A program made the translations under genes and the position numbers. Under the pieces are notes generated by a model. That model worked only from the letters and a program-made list of their open reading frames with translations, was not told where the DNA came from and did not search any database. A stretch of 64,000 nt of DNA from Dissophora ornata (lineage: Eukaryota; Mortierellomycota; Mortierellomycetes; Mortierellales; Mortierellaceae), in contig MU616630.1 of NCBI GenBank assembly GCA_025201705.1, forward strand, positions 1-64,000. The letters are read 5' to 3'. This document shows positions 11,998 to 24,007 of this stretch, one piece after another (position 1 is the stretch's first letter; every line of letters starts with the position of its first letter).

Positions 11998-14731
11998 ATG
12001 GACCACTCCGCCCATGTCCCATCCCTTCCCGCCCCCACAACCATGAATTCCTCGAGGAGTGTGACGGCTCCACAAAGGCTTATTGCAGCATGTCCGTGCC
12101 TCAATGTCAAGCTGCATCTCGCTGCTGAACCCGAGCAGGGCCAGCCTCTGGCAGGAAAGGCGCTCCAGCTCGGACTGGCCGGTGTCTCGGTGGTAAGCTG
12201 CCCTTGCACAAAGAGAAGGTGGCGACGAAAGAGGAGATATCCGTCTGTGGATCAACCAATCTCTTGGATCGCTACTTCGTATGTCTGAACGCCAAATACT
12301 CTCTCCGTTTTCTCTTATTTCGTTTCAGGAGCAAAAAATCCTTTGCTGCCTCTCGATATCAAAGGACGTGGCCACAGTACGGTGCCTCAACTGCGATCAG
12401 GACGTCTATACTTTCCAGCCAAGCTCTACCTCAGTCAACTTGGAGTCTACTTCTCTGGCCTTCCTCGCTAGCTCTGTCCTATTCTCGCCCTCGAATGGCA
12501 TTGTCATGCCATCGGACGTGGTTGTAACTGGTTCGAAGATCGATGATCTCGTCCATAATGTGAACTACTCAAAAGCTTTTCGACTGATCCTTGAACCGAT
12601 CGCACCCTCCGCGACCGGATTAGCCACGGATCAAGCTACATCGTCACCAGGACCCCTCTCAGCGCCACAGCAACATGAATACCCATATCGACCTCATCTG
12701 GAGAAAGTACGCGCCATTTTGGAAAAGGAACTCGAGGCGAACCTCAATGCACAACAACTGCGAACCGAGGCCCGGATTGAAGCTTATAAATCACAGCAAC
12801 TGCTCGCGCTGCGGCAGTCAGTTGAAAATACGAGACGTGAAAAGGAATGTCTCTGGGCCAAAATTCAGGTGCGAGTCTCTTCACCACCGCCACCAACCAC
12901 TGCGCTTGGCACAGTTGAGCTTGGAAATGCTGGTGCTTCAGGGGTCTTATCTGCTGGATCCGGCGATCCCAATAACGGGCTACACCCCTTTGATGGGCCT
13001 AGTACCCTACCGATCCGACTCACAAGCGCCTCTCGGGTGGATGGACCACATAGCTCCTTTCTGGATAGGAGAGACGCTTCAGTGTCGGATATGGCAGTGT
13101 CTCTTCAATTCCGAGAATTTGATCAGCGGATGGCTTCAAACAGTTTGAGGCGGCAGAGCTTGGTGTCTGCTCACGTAGAAAAGTCCAAGGCAACAGATGA
13201 TACAGCGGATCTGACGTCGACCAATACGGCCGCAAACGCCACAACGTCCTCTGCAGTTGATCAGACCTCTTCGAGCGCCTCGAACTCTGGAACATCCTCA
13301 CCTACAGGAAAATCGAAAAAGAAGGTGACAATCAGTGACGCCATCAAGAGGGTCTCGATTGTGGAACCAGAAAGCAATGAATACGCTGATATCCATGGTA
13401 AATCTCGGCTAATACTCCCCTTTGCTTGCCGGGCGCCAACTTGTCTTATCGCGTTTATATGATTAACACACACCAAAAAAAATTCGTTAGGCTTGAGCGA
13501 TGAAGACGATGAGGACGATGAGGAAGAGGAGGAAGGAGTCGTGTTTGATCTGGACGAGGAATTGGGATTCCATGATGAAGGACATCAAAATGGTGGTATC
13601 GAGGATGGGGATAGCGAAGATGACGCTGCTGAGAAGGACGATGAGGAGGATGAGCTCGCGCGCTCCAAAGGCAAGGGTATCGCCATCAATAATTCTCATA
13701 GTCGCTCTGTGCCCAAATCCGGGATGGTTGTGGGCTCTTTGCGGGCAAGTTATCTACGACGCCAAAGAGGACTTCAACAGCATAAACAGTTGCTCACTGA
13801 GGACGACCTCGATTTCGATGAATATGACGACGAAAACGAGGACGATGGTGACAGGAACACCACATCAGCAGCAGCGTACCTGGGCACATCCTTGCCTATT
13901 CAGATCCAACTGCGTTCTGCCAATTTCGCACCACCACCGCCAGTACGTACCTCGGCCCTCACCACCTCTCTTGCCATGCCTCCGTCTTCAACTCCGGCTG
14001 CTGCTATGCTTCAACGGAGGTTGTCTCGAGCCTATGGTCCTGATATCTTGTCCGAAAACAGTAATCAGAGTAACGTTATCACCGGCGCTGCACGCTCTTC
14101 GACACCGGTGTCTTATGCAGAAGGACCGGCGCTCATGCCACCTGTTGCAGGGACAATGGCTGGTTCTGTGATAATCGATCCGCTCATGCTACTAGAGGAA
14201 GAGCACGATAACGATGACCGCGAGGATAGACTTCGTAAACACAGACAGCCATTTTCGTCTATTAATCATCGTCGTGATCTCGAGAAGAGCAAGCAGAATC
14301 AGGATATCGGTGACTTCTCATCTTCTTTGAGGGCCAATCGTGACGGAAGTGCCACACCAACTTCCGTAGCACGTCTGGGAGAATTTGAGCCCCCACACCT
14401 GTTTTCTGCTAGGACATATGTGGGATCGACGCCGTGGGAGATGCCGACCAGGATCACAGTCAAATCGGGAGGTATGCAGCGGGAGGGAACACATTTGGAT
14501 AAGGAGATTGCGTTGGAGATGGCAAAGGAATTGGAGAAGGAGCGACAGGAGCAGGAGAGGGAGGCGAAGGAGACATTGTCGTCTAGTAGTGCACAGCGAA
14601 CGGTGCATAAAATTGATGAGGCGGATGAAGGCGAAGAAGACCAGCAAGAGGAATCGGATGTATTACCGCAGTATCCCGTCTCGACGGCTACGGCAGAAGC
14701 AAATGGTGGGGAGGGACGATCGGATAGTTAG
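11998..14731 (+). CDS. Hypothetical acidic protein with N-terminal cysteine pairs
   Basis: I do not recognise this family. Exons are 11998-12192, 12329-13397 and 13491-14731, giving 834 aa with consistent phase. The N-terminus carries CPCL and, about 45 residues later, LCCL and CLNC, so a metal-binding fold spanning the first intron is possible (inference). A charged helical stretch (about 190-235: ILEKELEANLNAQQ, ENTRREKECLWAKI) looks like a short coiled coil. After a Ser/Thr-rich part comes a very acidic block at the start of exon 3 (DEDDEDDEEEEE), a second acidic block and Pro-rich segments. Near the end is a compact sequence, STPWEMPTRITVK, then a Glu/Lys-rich helix. No signal peptide or membrane segment is visible. 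The acidic blocks suggest a nuclear or scaffold protein, but this is a guess. The gene converges on Swd1 with only 129 bp between stops. Confidence 0.75.
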
Positions 14732-14752
14732 GTTTCGTATGAGCAAAAATAA

Positions 14753-14758
14753 AATAAA
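14753..14758 (+). terminator. Poly(A) signal of the hypothetical gene
   Basis: AATAAA lies 22 bp after the stop of the plus-strand gene ending at 14731, inside an A-rich tract. The two converging genes leave little room, so their transcripts may overlap. Confidence 0.4.
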
Positions 14759-14860
14759 CAATTGCATCACACATTCTTAAAAACTCTCAGTTTGCAAGAT
14801 GGACATGCATAAGTAGTGAAGAATATCTTGCTTGTTTTATTTTCAAAACTCATTTGCTCT

Positions 14861-17534
14861 TCACCGCTGCTTCTTGGCGCTTCTTGGCGATGAATGTTGG
14901 TCGTCTAGCCTTCTCCGCGCACCAGTGCTATGATCGCGATCGTATCCGTTTCCGTTCGCACTGCCGTTCTGGTACCCGTGGCCATGACTATGGCTATGCT
15001 TCCTGTCTGAATCAAAGTCTTCCTCCTCGGACCGCTGCTCTTTCTCCTTCTTCGGTTTATGCTGCTTTTCTGCACGGTCTCGTTCACGATCCCGGTCACG
15101 GACCCGGCCCCCTCTGTCGCGATCTTGATCTCTATCCCTCTCTGTCTCTCTTTGTCTTTCGTGGCTCCGTTCTCCGTCACGATCCCTACCATGATCCCGA
15201 TCTCTGTACTCTTTTTTCCGCTCCTCTTCCGCTAGATCCAAGCCTTCGGCATTGACGTTATTGCTCTGTGAGCCATCTAGCTTTGATTGCGATATGCCAT
15301 TGTTGTTGCCGTTACCGACTACTCCTTGGTGGTTATGACGGTGATGACGACCACTATGGCTCCTGTGACTGTGGTGATTACGACGATGGCCATCATGATG
15401 GCGGTGTTTGTGATGGACTAATTCTTCATCCTGGTGATCGCTGGGTAAGAGTGGGAGGTAAAAAGTTTCCTCTTCACCGTCCTCACTGTCGGAATCGTTG
15501 AAGGGGTTGATCTTTTCGATGGAGGTCACGTCGATTACCACATCTTCGTCGTCATGCTTCCGTTTCGAGGCCTCTTCTTCAGGTACCTAGTGAGAGAGAA
15601 CAGGCAGAACAAAAAAAAATCGCTATTAGAGAACTATCCTTGAGAGGCTTTGCTGCAAGAATGGGGATCAGGAACACAAAACATACTATGTCAAACTCGT
15701 CCTCGCGCTCTTCATAGTCAATGTTTTCTTCAAGCTCTTTGAAATCGGGTGCGAAGGCGCTCCAGTTCTCTTGATAGTTGGTTGCCCAGATATGAATCGT
15801 TCCAAAACTCGAAACTGACGCCACAATAGGTCTAATCGGATGCCACTGAAAAAATACGTATCCAAACCAAAGAAAATGTGTTAATCGTGTCTTGCCACAC
15901 ATTATATAACGACATAATGACGCTTCGATAACGACTTACGGCAATATCCTCTAATGGCTCCTTGGGTCCTTCCAAGATCTTAACGAGGTTCCCGCCACTC
16001 TTGTCCCAGATGTAGATATTGTGTTCGGCTTGATGTGCAGATCCTCCAATGACATAATCAGCGTCACTAGAGAAGCAGCACTGGTTCCACTGGATCCTGT
16101 TGACGAGATCCTGGAACTTATGTACTTGTTCGGGTGGACTGTTTTCTTTTGTCTCAAACAATCGGATGATCCTGTCATTCGCGTTCACCACAATCTCTCT
16201 ATGAAAACAATGGCGGCGGTGCATGAAAACACAATAAAAAATAGGAATGTAATGTTTTAGTGTTGCTGTAATGCAAAGATAATGCGTGAGGCTTTTTCCA
16301 ACAGCATTTAGGGGAAAACTTACTTGCCCCTCCTGCTGAACTGTATGTTTTTGATGGCGCTGGTCGTCGGTCGAATCTCATGGAGTAGCTAGAAAGCGAG
16401 GGCCAACATTGTCGGCTCATCAGGGCCTGTTTTACGCATTTCCAAATCTCGAGCGAGGTAACCACTTTTTTGTCTCAAACTTCAGAGTCTCATGTCCAAA
16501 CTTACTGATCGCGTTTCCGTGTCGATAATGCTGATCTGTCCACGGTTCGATCCCATATATATCTTTTTGCCCTGCTTATCAAACGTAACGACCAAGATCC
16601 ACTGCGTTGGTCCAGTCGTGGTCGTTGCTTCGTTGTGCTTTTTGTTGTCGTTATTGTTATTCGGATCTGCTAGAATCGGCGATCGTTTGACGCCATTTGA
16701 AAAGTCGACGATCACAGGTTTTTCCTGATGTAGTGCCGCAATAAATAGCGAGCTACAAAAAAAAAAAGTGTCATTACTGGTTAGCTCTCCAGAGGTGGCG
16801 TACAAAAAACTATGCGCCAACAGGACAGGGACTTTTGCGTACTTGTTTTTCGGATGGAACTGAGCGTTGAGGACAGGTGTGTCAAAACGGATAGTGTGCT
16901 TTTTGGTTCCTGTTAAAAGATCCCAGATAATACAGCTCCAATCCCGGGAAGACGAGAGAAGATATCGACCGTTGCGCGACCAGCTTAAAGTAAAACCAAT
17001 AAAGAGAGGAGATAATGGAAACCCTTTGGATCAGTTTTGTATCTTACACGCTATTGTCCTTGTCCCATGACATTCGAAAAAGCTTTCGCGATCGCGATCG
17101 CGTTTTCTTTTCTTTTTTCTTTTTTCTTTTTTCTTTGTACCTAAGACAGGTTACAGTTTTGACGTGTCCGATCAAGGACCTTGAGACTCCACGAGTATCA
17201 AAGTCCCAGACGACAATGGTTCCATCTGAACAACCTGCTGCCAAGAGGGTCCCTCGATGGTTGAATCGGACTATCACTGCGGGTCCATCTTCGAGAGTAT
17301 CCTCAATAACCTCCGGAAAGTCCTGTTCAAAGGGATCTAAAAATCACAACGCAAATTCCCAGACGGAGAAGTAACCGTTGATTTGCGATATAGAAAGTGG
17401 GTAGAGTGGGGGAAAGCCAGAGAGAGATGTAAGAAGTGAGTGAAAAGGTTGCAATGTGATCAGTTTTCCTGTGCCTGAATATAAAAAAAAAAGGATGATC
17501 GGGGGCCAAGCGCACCAAGTAGCTCCAAATTCAT
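14861..17534 (-). CDS. SWD1: Set1/COMPASS complex WD40 subunit Swd1/RbBP5
   Basis: Subunit of the histone H3 lysine-4 methyltransferase complex, acting in the nucleus. Eight minus-strand exons keep phase and give 603 aa: 17516-17534, 17141-17336, 16843-16983, 16506-16752, 16324-16388, 15940-16198, 15687-15845 and 14861-15586. The 19-nt first exon encodes MNLELL, the conserved start of RbBP5. WD40 blades follow (GTLLAAGCSDGTIVVWDF, NGRYLLSSS, GNLVKILEG). The family signature WSAFAPDFKELEEN with the acidic EEREDEFD sits after the last blade and matches the Ash2-binding and Set1-activating region of RbBP5 as remembered. The last exon adds a tail that is first His-rich and then Arg-Asp/Arg-Glu dipeptide-rich, like splicing-factor tails and longer than in animal RbBP5. 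The first intron uses a GTGCGC donor. Confidence 0.93.
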
Positions 17535-17850
17535 CCTTCAGCTTATTTGTTGAAATGCAGGTTGAGAGTCGAGTTTCCTTGCTTGCTGAGAAGGATGGGG
17601 GGTATATGCGATATGTACAATTGACAAAACGTGGTTGACAGAGTTCCTGTTGGTGTGTTCATGGAATAGGAAACGTGAATGCCACACTTTCCCGCTTTCT
17701 GTGTGATTGTAAGAACAAATCGCGTGTAGTTAGGGAGCGAATATTGCACTTAAAGAGCAAACATGACTGCTTATTAAATACATCACGTGCGCAGCATGTT
17801 TCGAAATTACAAGTTCATGTATGACTGATACGACACTGATATTCATCAAA
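17535..17850. other. Swd1 promoter region
   Basis: About 316 bp lie between the Swd1 start codon (transcribed leftwards) and the tRNA gene. No ORF of interest is present and no clear TATA box was identified. Confidence 0.5.
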
Positions 17851-17923
17851 GCCCGGCTAGCTCAATCGGTAGAGCGTCAGACTCTTAATCTGAAGGCTGT
17901 GGGTTCGACCCCCACGTTGGGCG
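17851..17923 (+). tRNA. tRNA-Lys (anticodon CTT)
   Basis: A complete 73-nt cloverleaf without intron. The acceptor stem pairs GCCCGGC with GTTGGGC, including two G-T pairs, with discriminator G. The D-arm contains the A box (TAGCTCAATCGG), and the anticodon loop reads CTCTTAA with anticodon CTT. The T-arm has the B box GGTTCGACCCC. CCA is not encoded. A run of four T (17930-17933) just downstream fits a Pol III terminator. It reads AAG codons and sits in the gap between the divergent Swd1 and ARMH3-like genes. Confidence 0.96.
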
Positions 17924-18413
17924 CTTTCCTTTTACCTTTCGAGGTCTCGATTTTTTATCCAGCGAACTGGTGCCTGGCATTGAGAGGAAACGAAGCATAA
18001 GTTCATAAGAACTTGCTTTTTTTTTTTTTTTTGTCATAGATCCGGTTGATTCGGAGCATTGGAAGTGCGCGCAGCTCGGTTCTTTACGACGCGTCGTCCG
18101 TAGAACTCTTTCAAGTGTCGTGAACCAAACCGTCCGATAAAAATAGATGACTTGTGAGAAGTGTGTGTGTGTTGCACGAAACTCGGACACAATAATGTTA
18201 AAATGTGGGCGTTGTCTCAGGTTGGTCTTTCCTTCCCTTTTTGCTCCATTGCCCGCCGCCCTCATCGCCCTCATCGCCCTCTCGCATTCATCAATCCCGG
18301 CTCCTATTTTTTGTCCTCTGTTCTAGAAATTGCCTGTCTTTCTTCCTTTCACACACACGTTCCATACTTTTACACTCGCAACAAGAAACCGAAAAGGGAT
18401 AGAATAAGGAAGA
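17924..18413. other. Promoter region of the ARMH3-like gene
   Basis: About 490 bp with a poly-T run near 18008-18032, a GT microsatellite near 18161-18172 and a CCCTCATCG direct repeat near 18256-18280. No gene is supported; the short ORFs here lack any motif. Confidence 0.5.
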
Positions 18414-21400
18414 ATGCAGGAAATGAAGATTGGCCCTTCGACGGCGAGGGAGCATCTACTTCGACCCCAGTCAGGTCAAAAGATGAAGCTCAAGGAGAAG
18501 TTTGTCGAGATCTACGACATGTTCCTGAGAGTAAGAAACGATGCACAGCCTTGGAATAACGCCATCTCTCACCATTCCAACTTGGGCTGTATTCGACCCC
18601 GCACTTGGCCCCTGCGTGCTGTTCCTTTATTTCTTTTTAACACGCGTCAGTATGTTTGCGCGCCTTTCTTTCATATGGGGAGTAGGGCCAGGATCCAGCA
18701 CAGGGAAAGGATCCTGACGTGTTCTGGGATGAACTTTTCTTGATCAAGGTAAACCCATCCTTCCTTCCCTCCTTCTCTTCAGGCACTCGGTGCACAGTGC
18801 ATGTTGATTTGGCCAGGAAAAGTACCTATTGGATTTTTCGCTTACACTATAACCGATTGGAATCATCAGGTCAACGAACAATACCTGTCGTCAAGCCTTG
18901 CACAGACGAGCGAGGATCAGCTGCTCGCGATCAAGGATGGGATCAATAGCATCTTCCTACATGCGGTTCAGACCATGAGAGACCCGCTGCCCCAGCGACG
19001 CCTTCATGCCATGCAGGTAACACATAAAGCTTGAAATGAGGATACGACCCCCAATTTACACATCGAGGGCATGATCTGGTAAATTAAACGTTTGGTTGCA
19101 ATATACTTGTATACTCACACGCGAGTGTTTCAATTTTTTTTTTTTTTTTTTTACAAACAAAAATGTATGTCATAGACATTGACGATTGTCCTTGGAGAAA
19201 TATTTCGTAAAAAATTCCACAATTGGAGTTTCGATGTTATCCACCTTCTGGTAAATGCGAAGAAAAACGAAAATGAAAACTAAATCAAGGGCTAGACTCC
19301 CGAGGAGCATTTTTTTAACGCAGTTGTGATCTGTTACGAACTCTTCTAGACTGGACTTTCACACGCCGATCTTGTCTTCCGTACACTGGTACAAGGACTG
19401 GGCAGTATCTTGGGCAGTGATGAATCATGTATGTTCGTCAATCGCTACAGCAAGCCATGGCCCTCTCGAGGAAAAAAATGGCGTCGGAATGGAAAACAGG
19501 AGCTAATCACTTTCTAACTATTTTTCATAGTGGAGATTCAGGTGGTTGCTTTACGACTCGCCATCGCTTTAGCGTGCGGCAACGATAATGTGAACAAGAA
19601 CAGTCTGAACGAATACTTTATGCAAAAGGACATTTTCTCGTCCTTGATCAAGGTGAGTTATTTTCTAACTTCTCTGTGGATCCAATTCACTCGACACATT
19701 GACAATGCGAAGCAAAGAACCCAATTTGATCTTTTGATGTGCTTTTGATGTGCTTTTTATGTGATGTGCTTCGTAGTTCTTCGTGACGGTCGAATCCGTG
19801 AGTTTGGCGTCCGAGGCAATGGCACTGTTGGGTTTGCTGGCAAATTACAACAAATACGAGATCCAGAACCCATATTTGACCAACCTGTCAGCATTGAAGG
19901 ACGAAGTTGCGCTCCGAAAGATGTCCATGATCATTGCTCATACATGCGATAGCATGCGGAGGTAAAAAAATGCGGTCTGAACAATATTGGTGTCTCTTTC
20001 TCTCTTTCTCGACCAACGTACACCGCTAACGCAACATGTATTGCCTTTCTGCAAACTGGCACAAAAAATAATAGGGGATATGTTGAAGTAATGGAGGACG
20101 ACGGATTGTCAACTGTGTCAAAATTGACGAGCGCCCTGTCGTATGTCACAGGAATGCTCTGGAATCCAAAAGCGCAAGACAGCTCTATCACCGATGCTGT
20201 TTTTGCTCAGCTGTAAGTCAACCGATTTTAACTGCAGCGGCCAACATATACTATTCTTTTTCCGTCAAGATACTAATGCTGACACGAACATTCCGTCTCC
20301 TTTTGACCCTACAGTCCAGATGGCAGGGTTACTGTGCTACTGGTCTTTTACGATCTCATCTACACCAACAAGCTATTCCTACGCACGTTTTTGAACTACT
20401 CAGCCTCAGCAACGTCTGACCCGCAATCGCCAACAGAGCAGCCAGCAAAGTTAGAGGCGAGCGAAACGGGATTAGGATCGTTTCTCTCATTTGCTTCCTA
20501 TTTGCTTCAACACAACCGTACGCACCGAACTTCACCCTATACCCATCTCTGTCTGATCATCATCCTGATACTGGTGGAGGACCCGACCTCGTACCCATAC
20601 CTCTGCAGCATCCCACAGTCTCAGGACATACCATCCGCGCTCCTAGCAGGCATGAACACGACATCAACTGTGAGGCTGTGTCGCCAGAGGCAACCGGTGT
20701 TGCCGAAAGTCAAGCAGGCGAGACCGATGGCTGCAGTACTTCTGGACGTGATTTTGGGTTTCCTGAAGCATAATATGAAAAAGAAGATGCAGGTCGACTG
20801 CTTTCGGTAATAGCCCCCGGATTTTGTAGCCATTTCGCTTTTCGTTGTGAAGAGATGTGTGTGAGGCGTCATTAACCTGATGATTATTTTTGTTCGCTGA
20901 ATTGATAGTATTGCGGTCGCTATTATATTCGCGCTTGCAAGTCGCTTCAAGGCATTGCGAGTTCGACTCCGTAAGTACTGTCTTTGCTAATTTGATAACG
21001 GAAGTTGAGGATAGACTTGATTCGACACTAAAGGTGTGCTTATTTTCTTTTCGTTTTAATAGCATATCATTGGGCCGAGATGTGGAATACCTTGCAGGGC
21101 TTGGTTAAGTTCCTGCAGGTGAACAACAAAGGGTTTGAGCACCAACCTGATGCAAGAGACTTGGTTGCAGAGGTATGGTTATTAAAAAATGTGGACTCGC
21201 ATTGTGGTGCAATCTTCGACGGATCCCGCCCCGAAAATAATGCTCGCGCCCCGAAAACAATGCTCACGCATCACTGTACTTTCAACGATAGACAATCGAT
21301 CTGGTCAACTTTTTCGTGACATTTGGAGACCTTATCATGCCCGATCCAGCTAGTCTTTACGCTCTCTACTATGAGATCGTGCGTTCAGGAGTCGATCCCT

Positions 21401-22180
21401 TCTCGGATCTTACCAAACAATGTAAGCGACGAGCCGGCTCCCAAATATTGTACAGTGTTATTTCTTGACCTCTGACCACGATGCTCGTCCGTCGATCTTA
21501 TTTTAGTTTCAATTTCGGTGCAACCGCCGTTGCCAGCTCCATTGCCACATCACGACTTGATCTCCCGCAACCGACTCAACCTCTCCTCCTCTCCTACCAC
21601 GACCCCTCCCGAATCCGCACTCTCTTCACCCACTCCAGCATCTGCTACTATCCTCGGCTCACCACCTACCTCGCCCTTCCAGTCGTACCGCTCCCCGTCA
21701 CCGCTAAGCGCAGCATCAGCCGCAGTAATGCAAGACCGCGTGATCATCATTGACCTATCGAACATCAACCAGGTCCACACATTCTTCTTCACGCATCTGC
21801 TTGCATGGCGCGACGCGAACCCGACTCGCAGTCTAGGTCCGGATTTGGTATCGACGATTATTAAGAATCATTACCAGGATTTGACGTTGGTTCCCATACC
21901 GCTGGATACCTTCCTATCGCAGCGACAGAGTGTTGGTAGTAATATCAGTAGTAATGCATTGCTTGGCACGAAGGGGTATACCGGAAATAATGCAGGAGGT
22001 ATGGTTGCAGGTGCGGCAGGACCTCATCCAGGATGGGATGGGTATTCGGAAGTGCCAGGAAAGGTGCCGTTTTTTAGACAGTTGACGAGGTGGGTAGTTG
22101 CGGATCTGAGAACTATCTCGAAAGAACACGCGGTGGCGGAGCAACGAAGACCCTCGACTACGAGAAGCATGAGCGGATGA
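18414..22180 (+). CDS. ARMH3-like armadillo-helical protein (C10orf76 family)
   Basis: Homologue of animal ARMH3, a Golgi-associated protein working with GBF1 and PI4-kinase beta (remembered). Thirteen exons keep phase and give 797 aa: 18414-18530, 18686-18748, 18870-19016, 19176-19250, 19350-19428, 19531-19652, 19777-19961, 20075-20212, 20315-20806, 20909-20970, 21063-21172, 21292-21421 and 21507-22180. Matching landmarks are LKEKFVEIYDMF, FWDELFLIKVN, IKDGINSIFLHAVQ, LLANYNKYEIQNPY, the LIYTNKLFLRTFLNY helix, and RVRLPYHWAEMWNTL followed by LVNFFVTFGD. The last exon adds a Ser/Pro/Thr-rich linker before the conserved C-terminal helices. Most of the protein should fold as alpha-solenoid. Nothing looks truncated. 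Exon 3 is taken from the acceptor at 18869, since the frame from an earlier acceptor does not continue the family sequence. Confidence 0.9.
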
Positions 22181-22395
22181 ATAAAAAAAAACCCCCTCCT
22201 TCAAATAAAAACGCGCTATTTCAAAAAAGAAGCGCGTCTTTACATCGATCGAATCAGAGAGGCTTAAATAGACAGTACACGTGATGGCGACAGCCTTTAA
22301 TTTTTTTCCCTTTTTTTTATTTACTCTCTCTTTTTCTTCTGTCCATTCCCATCACTCATCCCCCCACCCCCAAGAAAAATAAATATAATAAAATA

Positions 22396-23955
22396 ATGAC
22401 CTCCACACGACTTTCGTTCACGAGGTCGTCCCACTCGTCGGTTCCTGGCAGACCCGCAGGTAAAGTAATTCCTTGGTTTTGTTCAGGGCTTTGCCCATGT
22501 CATGTAACAGCATCTCAGACTTGTAATAACGCACGCTCACGGCGCTCGCATACACATGACTCTCATATAGTGGTACAGATATTGGAGACGAATCAAGTGT
22601 TAGGAAATTCAGAGGAATTGATCCACAAGACTTCACAGAGCGTTGCTGTCGACGAGAGCCGCAACCAAAACTCCAATAATGGACACTTAGAGATGGCTGT
22701 CCCCGAGACTGCTGATAATAGCAACGGCTATGGCGATGGCGACGGTGGCGACGACGACAGCATCATCGCCGAAAACGACGACAGTAGCAACAAGAACTAC
22801 GGCATCGTTGAAGCAGAAGAAGGCGAGCCCAGTCGTAAGCACCGCAAATACAGCACCATGAACAAACAGATGCGAATCGACGTCTGTATGAAGAAACGCG
22901 ACAACCCCAAGATGACCCAGAAAGAACTCGCGTCCTGGATGAAGGAGACCCACAACAAGACTGTAAGTCAGGCAACGATATGTAACACTCTCAAGCGTTC
23001 AGACCAATACCTTGAAGAAGCACGAGGAACCGGAAGCGGTTACACCCATGGTCCCATCATCCCCAACGCCGACTCCAAAATCGTCCGACCTGTGATGTAC
23101 CCGAGCGTGGAGAGGGAGCTTTTCGAGTGGGTGAGAGACAACAAGGACATTTCAGGCCAGGAGGTGAAAGAGAAGGCACAGGAGATCTTGGATGAATTGC
23201 ATCCTAATCATCCGGCGTTCAAGTTCACGGAAGTTTGGTTGAGGGCTTTTGCGAGGAGGCATGGGATCCCGCTTGAAGAGAGGGCACTGCCGAAGAAACA
23301 TGTTATTGTGTGGCCAACCGCGCCAACAGCGACAATAGCGACGCCAATAGCAACATCGAGCACGACGTCTACTGGCAATAACACTATCGCTACCAGGGCA
23401 TTGGATAAGGGTAAAGGCAGAGCAGAGAAAGTTCTTGTCGCGGGCAGAAGTGGCGAGGGCGAGGGCTCAAGCCTCAGCGGTGAGATTGACATCAGCGGCA
23501 ACAGCGAGGGATATGGTGGAAGGAACTCTGTACGCGGCGCATCGACTGCTGCGGCGGAAAACGAGGAAGAATTCCCGGAAGTGAGCTCGGGAGAAGCACT
23601 TACGATCCTCTACAAGCTCGAATGTTTCTGGACACAACAGGATGGAGCCTATCAGCAGTATCTGGACGAGATTGACAAAATGAAATCCAATATCTGGTTG
23701 ACGCGGCGGAAAAGGTTGCTGAAGCGAAAAGCCAAGGATGATCAAGTGGTCAAAGACCAGGAGTTCTGGCAGTTGGTCACAACTAAAGCGGCCGAAATCG
23801 TGGCAGCGTCAGCATCCTCTCCGACACTATCGCCACCCTCTGCAACTTCGACTACAACTTCAGTTGCTAGGGATCTCGAGCTATTGCGGTCGTACGCAGT
23901 GGCAGCTGCGCAGACAACCTCATTACAACATCAGCAGGTGCAAGAGCAGGAGTAG
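22396..23955 (+). CDS. CENP-B-like DNA-binding protein (transposase-derived HTH pair)
   Basis: Probable nuclear DNA-binding protein. The frame 22396-23955 is open throughout (519 aa), but a good donor (22460) and an acceptor ending at 22570 define a possible 111-bp intron, which would remove 37 residues with no frame change. An acidic, Asp/Asn-rich N-terminal third is followed by two helix-turn-helix units. The first lies near 147-205 (RKYSTMNKQMRIDVC, MTQKELASWM, SQATICNTLKR), and the second, CENP-B/Tc5 type, near 238-290 (VERELFEWVRDN, EVKEKAQEI, FTEVWLRAFARRHGI). This pair is the DNA-binding half of pogo/Tigger transposases and of CENP-B. The DDE catalytic domain is absent. Instead there is a Thr/Ser/Ala-rich linker and a C-terminal helical region (LYKLECFWTQQDGAYQQYL). 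A domesticated transposase or transcription factor role is inferred. Confidence 0.82.
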   Translation: MTSTRLSFTRSSHSSVPGRPAGKVIPWFCSGLCPCHVTASQTCNNARSRRSHTHDSHIVVQILETNQVLGNSEELIHKTSQSVAVDESRNQNSNNGHLEMAVPETADNSNGYGDGDGGDDDSIIAENDDSSNKNYGIVEAEEGEPSRKHRKYSTMNKQMRIDVCMKKRDNPKMTQKELASWMKETHNKTVSQATICNTLKRSDQYLEEARGTGSGYTHGPIIPNADSKIVRPVMYPSVERELFEWVRDNKDISGQEVKEKAQEILDELHPNHPAFKFTEVWLRAFARRHGIPLEERALPKKHVIVWPTAPTATIATPIATSSTTSTGNNTIATRALDKGKGRAEKVLVAGRSGEGEGSSLSGEIDISGNSEGYGGRNSVRGASTAAAENEEEFPEVSSGEALTILYKLECFWTQQDGAYQQYLDEIDKMKSNIWLTRRKRLLKRKAKDDQVVKDQEFWQLVTTKAAEIVAASASSPTLSPPSATSTTTSVARDLELLRSYAVAAAQTTSLQHQQVQEQE

Positions 23956-24007
23956 CAGTAATAATAGAGAGTCGACTATTCTGTTATTCTGTCTGTAAAT
24001 ATAAACA

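Noticed and set aside
16541..16556. GGTTCGATCCC, a tRNA B-box-like word
   Set aside because: It lies inside a Swd1 exon, with no acceptor, D or anticodon stem around it. The same holds for GTTCGACTCC near 20960 in the ARMH3-like gene.
18161..18559. Open frame of 132 codons over the start of the ARMH3-like gene
   Set aside because: It is in a different frame from the conserved ARMH3 start and contains the pyrimidine-rich leader; its composition is not protein-like.
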